NCBI GenBank assembly: GCA_002360495.1
Contig: DEQO01000191.1
Location: 1-17,061, forward strand
DNA: 17,061 nt
Source of the DNA: Flavobacteriales bacterium UBA3364
GTDB lineage: Bacteria > Bacteroidota > Bacteroidia > Flavobacteriales_F > PHOS-HE28
Direction: 5' to 3'
A program made the position numbers and the translations under genes. The notes under the pieces were generated by a model that did no database searches, was not told where the DNA came from, and saw only the letters and a list, made by a program, of their open reading frames with translations. Below, piece after piece: positions 15,098 through 17,061 of this stretch; within the stretch, counting starts at the first letter, position 1, and each line of letters begins with the position of its first letter.

Positions 15098-15874
15098 TTA
15101 CGGCTTGTCGGGTGCGGTGGGCGGGGATGTGACGCCCACCGTGTAGTTGTGCAAAACGATGGCCGGTGGCGCGGAAGGGCCCGCATGGAATTCCGTCACC
15201 TCCAGTTCCAACAGCGGCTGCAGCGCGAACCGGAACGCCACCAGGTCGCCGAATTTGAACAGGAGCCGGAAGGTCTTCAACGGACCTTCGTTCATCGGGA
15301 TCCATGCAGGACCATCCGCGAAGGGAGAAGGGGAGATATCCGCAGTCCAGATATCCATGGTGTCGCGTGCTTCGATCAGATCGTACTGCACACACGGCAC
15401 ACCAGCGATCTCTTCGTGCTTGCCGGTCGCTTCCAAATGCAGCGGCGCGAATTCGCGGATCTTGCCCGGTTCGCGCAAACGGTCGATGAGCAATACATCC
15501 TTCAGTTCACTCACCATGGCTTTGCGGCCGATCGCGTTCGCCACCACGGCAACGTTCGCGGCGATGTCCGCGAACCACGTTGTGTGCGGGATGCCGCGCA
15601 AGAGTTCCAGTTGCATGATCCCGCGTGTGCTGTCCTGCCAGGCGCTCAGGTAGAGGCGCTGCGTGATGCTGTCCGTGGTGTCGTGGATGGTGAGTTGTGC
15701 CGTGTATGAGCCGATGAAGGTGTTGTGCTTGACCACCCCCTGTGGGACAAAGGGCAGGGTAGAGGTCGCGCCTTCCGCAAAGCTGTCCTGCATCCACGCA
15801 GGTATGGCGGGTGGTTGTGAGAGAGAGCCCATCGACCAGAGCATCCCTATACTGACGACCATTGCATGCTTCAT
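15098..15874 (-). CDS. DUF4412-like exported protein
   Basis: 258 residues with a short signal peptide (MKHAMVVSIGMLWSMGSLSQ). I do not recognise it by itself, but it aligns with the DUF4412 protein three genes on: FVPQGVVKHNTFIGSYTAQL against FVPNAFVGSFRMEM, EIAGVPCVQYDL (155-166) against TIDGYLCHMVIS, and IWTADISPSPFAD (175-187) against WVTKDVQAPFAD. The Cys161 of the GxxC turn is shared. It ends with a beta-rich stretch and a proline-rich tail (TSPPTAPDKP). No enzymatic motif is visible. ATG 15874 overlaps the stop of the gene before it by four bases (ATGA), so the two are translated together. Confidence 0.7.
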   Translation of the reverse strand: MKHAMVVSIGMLWSMGSLSQPPAIPAWMQDSFAEGATSTLPFVPQGVVKHNTFIGSYTAQLTIHDTTDSITQRLYLSAWQDSTRGIMQLELLRGIPHTTWFADIAANVAVVANAIGRKAMVSELKDVLLIDRLREPGKIREFAPLHLEATGKHEEIAGVPCVQYDLIEARDTMDIWTADISPSPFADGPAWIPMNEGPLKTFRLLFKFGDLVAFRFALQPLLELEVTEFHAGPSAPPAIVLHNYTVGVTSPPTAPDKP

Positions 15875-17061
15875 CGGCGGAACATTTCCTTGGTGATGGT
15901 GAACATGCCGGTGTCGATCGGCCCTTGTGTGACGCTGATCACGCGCATCCTGATGTTCTCATCGCGCCAGTAGAGGTCCACTTCCAACGGCATGGACCTA
16001 TCGGCGATCCCCAGCCGGTTCCCGAAGATCGTCTGGTCCAGTCCTTCCCAGGTCTTGCGCGCCGAGAAGAGATCGAGGTAGATCGACGGAACGGTCTTGT
16101 CCATCCATGCGTCGCGCAGGAAGATCTCGTTCTGGTAGCGTCTTTGTGTGCACGTGCGGCCGAGCAATTCCTTTTTATTGCCTGCTGGATTATCCAGCAT
16201 GAACGACTCGGTCATCGCGGTGTAAGTGGTGTCCAACTTGTGCTCCACTTTGAAGAGGGTGGAATCCGACCCCAAGGAGTAGATCTGTTCGGTTCCCGTC
16301 TTGCGATCGATGACCCATGCACCGGTGCGCGGGTTCTGCAACGGTCCATGTCCCTTGCTGATCAACACACTTCGATCCGCCGTGCTGTAGTACTGTACGT
16401 CCCAGACCTTGATCTTATCTCCCTTCTTGCTGCTGAAGTTCAAGAACGCTGAGCCCATGAAACGGTTCGTCGGATGGTCCAGGTAGCTCTTGAGCTCAGC
16501 GGGGATCAGCAACGACGGGTCCACCGGTGTATCGGGTACTGGATAGTCCTCAATGGTCACATGCTCAACTGGGACATCTTCGATCGGTGGGGGAATGGCC
16601 ACGTCCTCCCATCGGCCTTCCATCACCGGTGGTGTGGGATCTTCGCCGGCCTTGATGTCCGTGGGCATTTCTTCGACGGCCACGGTCTCCATATCCGGCA
16701 CGGCCACAAGGTCGCCATGGATGTCGTTGATGTCGATGGTGCGCACCTCGATCCGGTCGGCTTGCCGATCATCATCGCCACGATCGTTCAAACGCTGATC
16801 CCGGATGCCGTGGTTGGTGAGGTCCAACACGGGTGGATCGCTCTTGCCCGGCTTGTAGCTGGTGATGGATGTGCCCATCACGGCCATCGGCATCGACCTG
16901 TCGGCCAGGCCGAAGAACATCACATCCTGGAAGTCGTGGGCCGGTCGTTCCGCGATCCAATTCTTGATGTCGAAGATCGGATTCAACAATGGTTTTTGCG
17001 GGATCCAGAAGAACCGGAGCATGCGGTCCGGGGCGATGTGCAGTTCGCACTTCCTTCCCGC
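15871..17061 (-). CDS. Large DUF4412-like protein with duplicated domain (N-terminus outside window)
   Basis: The frame is open from the window edge through 396 visible residues to TGA 15871. It has two copies of a DUF4412-like end module. In copy one, GRKC (visible residues 2-5) is followed 46 residues later by GLADRSMPM; in copy two, GRTC (301-304) is followed 47 residues later by GIADRSMPL. Between the copies is an acidic, proline-rich linker of about 90 residues (IPPPIEDVPVEHVTIEDYPV) and a beta-rich segment (GSAFLNFSSKKGDKIKVWDV, AWVIDRKTGTEQIYSL). The GxxC turn and the final beta hairpin match the two DUF4412-type neighbours. The start lies beyond 17061, and an internal ATG (17022) cuts the first module. 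Probably exported, but the signal peptide is not in view. Confidence 0.75.
   Translation of the reverse strand, partial: AGRKCELHIAPDRMLRFFWIPQKPLLNPIFDIKNWIAERPAHDFQDVMFFGLADRSMPMAVMGTSITSYKPGKSDPPVLDLTNHGIRDQRLNDRGDDDRQADRIEVRTIDINDIHGDLVAVPDMETVAVEEMPTDIKAGEDPTPPVMEGRWEDVAIPPPIEDVPVEHVTIEDYPVPDTPVDPSLLIPAELKSYLDHPTNRFMGSAFLNFSSKKGDKIKVWDVQYYSTADRSVLISKGHGPLQNPRTGAWVIDRKTGTEQIYSLGSDSTLFKVEHKLDTTYTAMTESFMLDNPAGNKKELLGRTCTQRRYQNEIFLRDAWMDKTVPSIYLDLFSARKTWEGLDQTIFGNRLGIADRSMPLEVDLYWRDENIRMRVISVTQGPIDTGMFTITKEMFRR

Overview
The window looks like a chromosomal segment of a GC-rich member of the Bacteroidota, probably from the Flavobacteriales. The reasons are family-level: an array of ELWxxDGT-repeat proteins, a T9SS-like sorting tail at the left edge, a BatA-domain/VWA protein coupled to a Bacteroidota-type PyrC, a TIGR02757 (DUF2400) protein, several DUF4412-type exported proteins, and poor Shine-Dalgarno sequences throughout. 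No RNA gene, transposase, phage gene or CRISPR array was seen.

Almost everything is on the minus strand, so read it from right to left. (1) 17061-13483 is a cluster of exported proteins: a large DUF4412-like protein with an internal duplication (cut by the window edge), a second DUF4412-like protein (ATGA overlap), a membrane-anchored SGNH/GDSL hydrolase and a DUF4412 protein. (2) 13482-13304 is a 179-bp gap with nested inverted repeats and a weak promoter candidate. (3) 13303-7622 holds four tandem ELWxxDGT paralogues separated by 27-35 bp. (4) 7618-5789 holds a DUF1761 membrane protein interrupted by an amber codon, a YdeI/OmpD-associated family protein and a TIGR02757 protein. (5) 5788-5690 is a short gap filled by a long imperfect hairpin. 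(6) 5689-2355 holds the BatA/VWA protein and a PyrC-like amidohydrolase, coupled by an ATGA overlap. (7) 2354-2083 is a gap with small palindromes. (8) 2082-86 holds a six-repeat Ig-like secreted protein broken by a one-base frameshift. (9) 1-72 is the tail of a plus-strand gene, convergent with the Ig gene and only 13 bp from it.

Two groups appear to act at the cell envelope: the DUF4412-type proteins with the SGNH hydrolase, and the four ELWxxDGT proteins. By my segmentation each ELWxxDGT protein has nine repeat units, the last of which seems to be completed by the N-terminus, which suggests an unusual nine-bladed closed propeller. The middle genes (YdeI-like, TIGR02757, BatA, PyrC) look like housekeeping or conserved core genes. 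Two genes, Ig-like and DUF1761, carry single-base lesions. These could be real decay or base-calling errors, and raw reads would decide.
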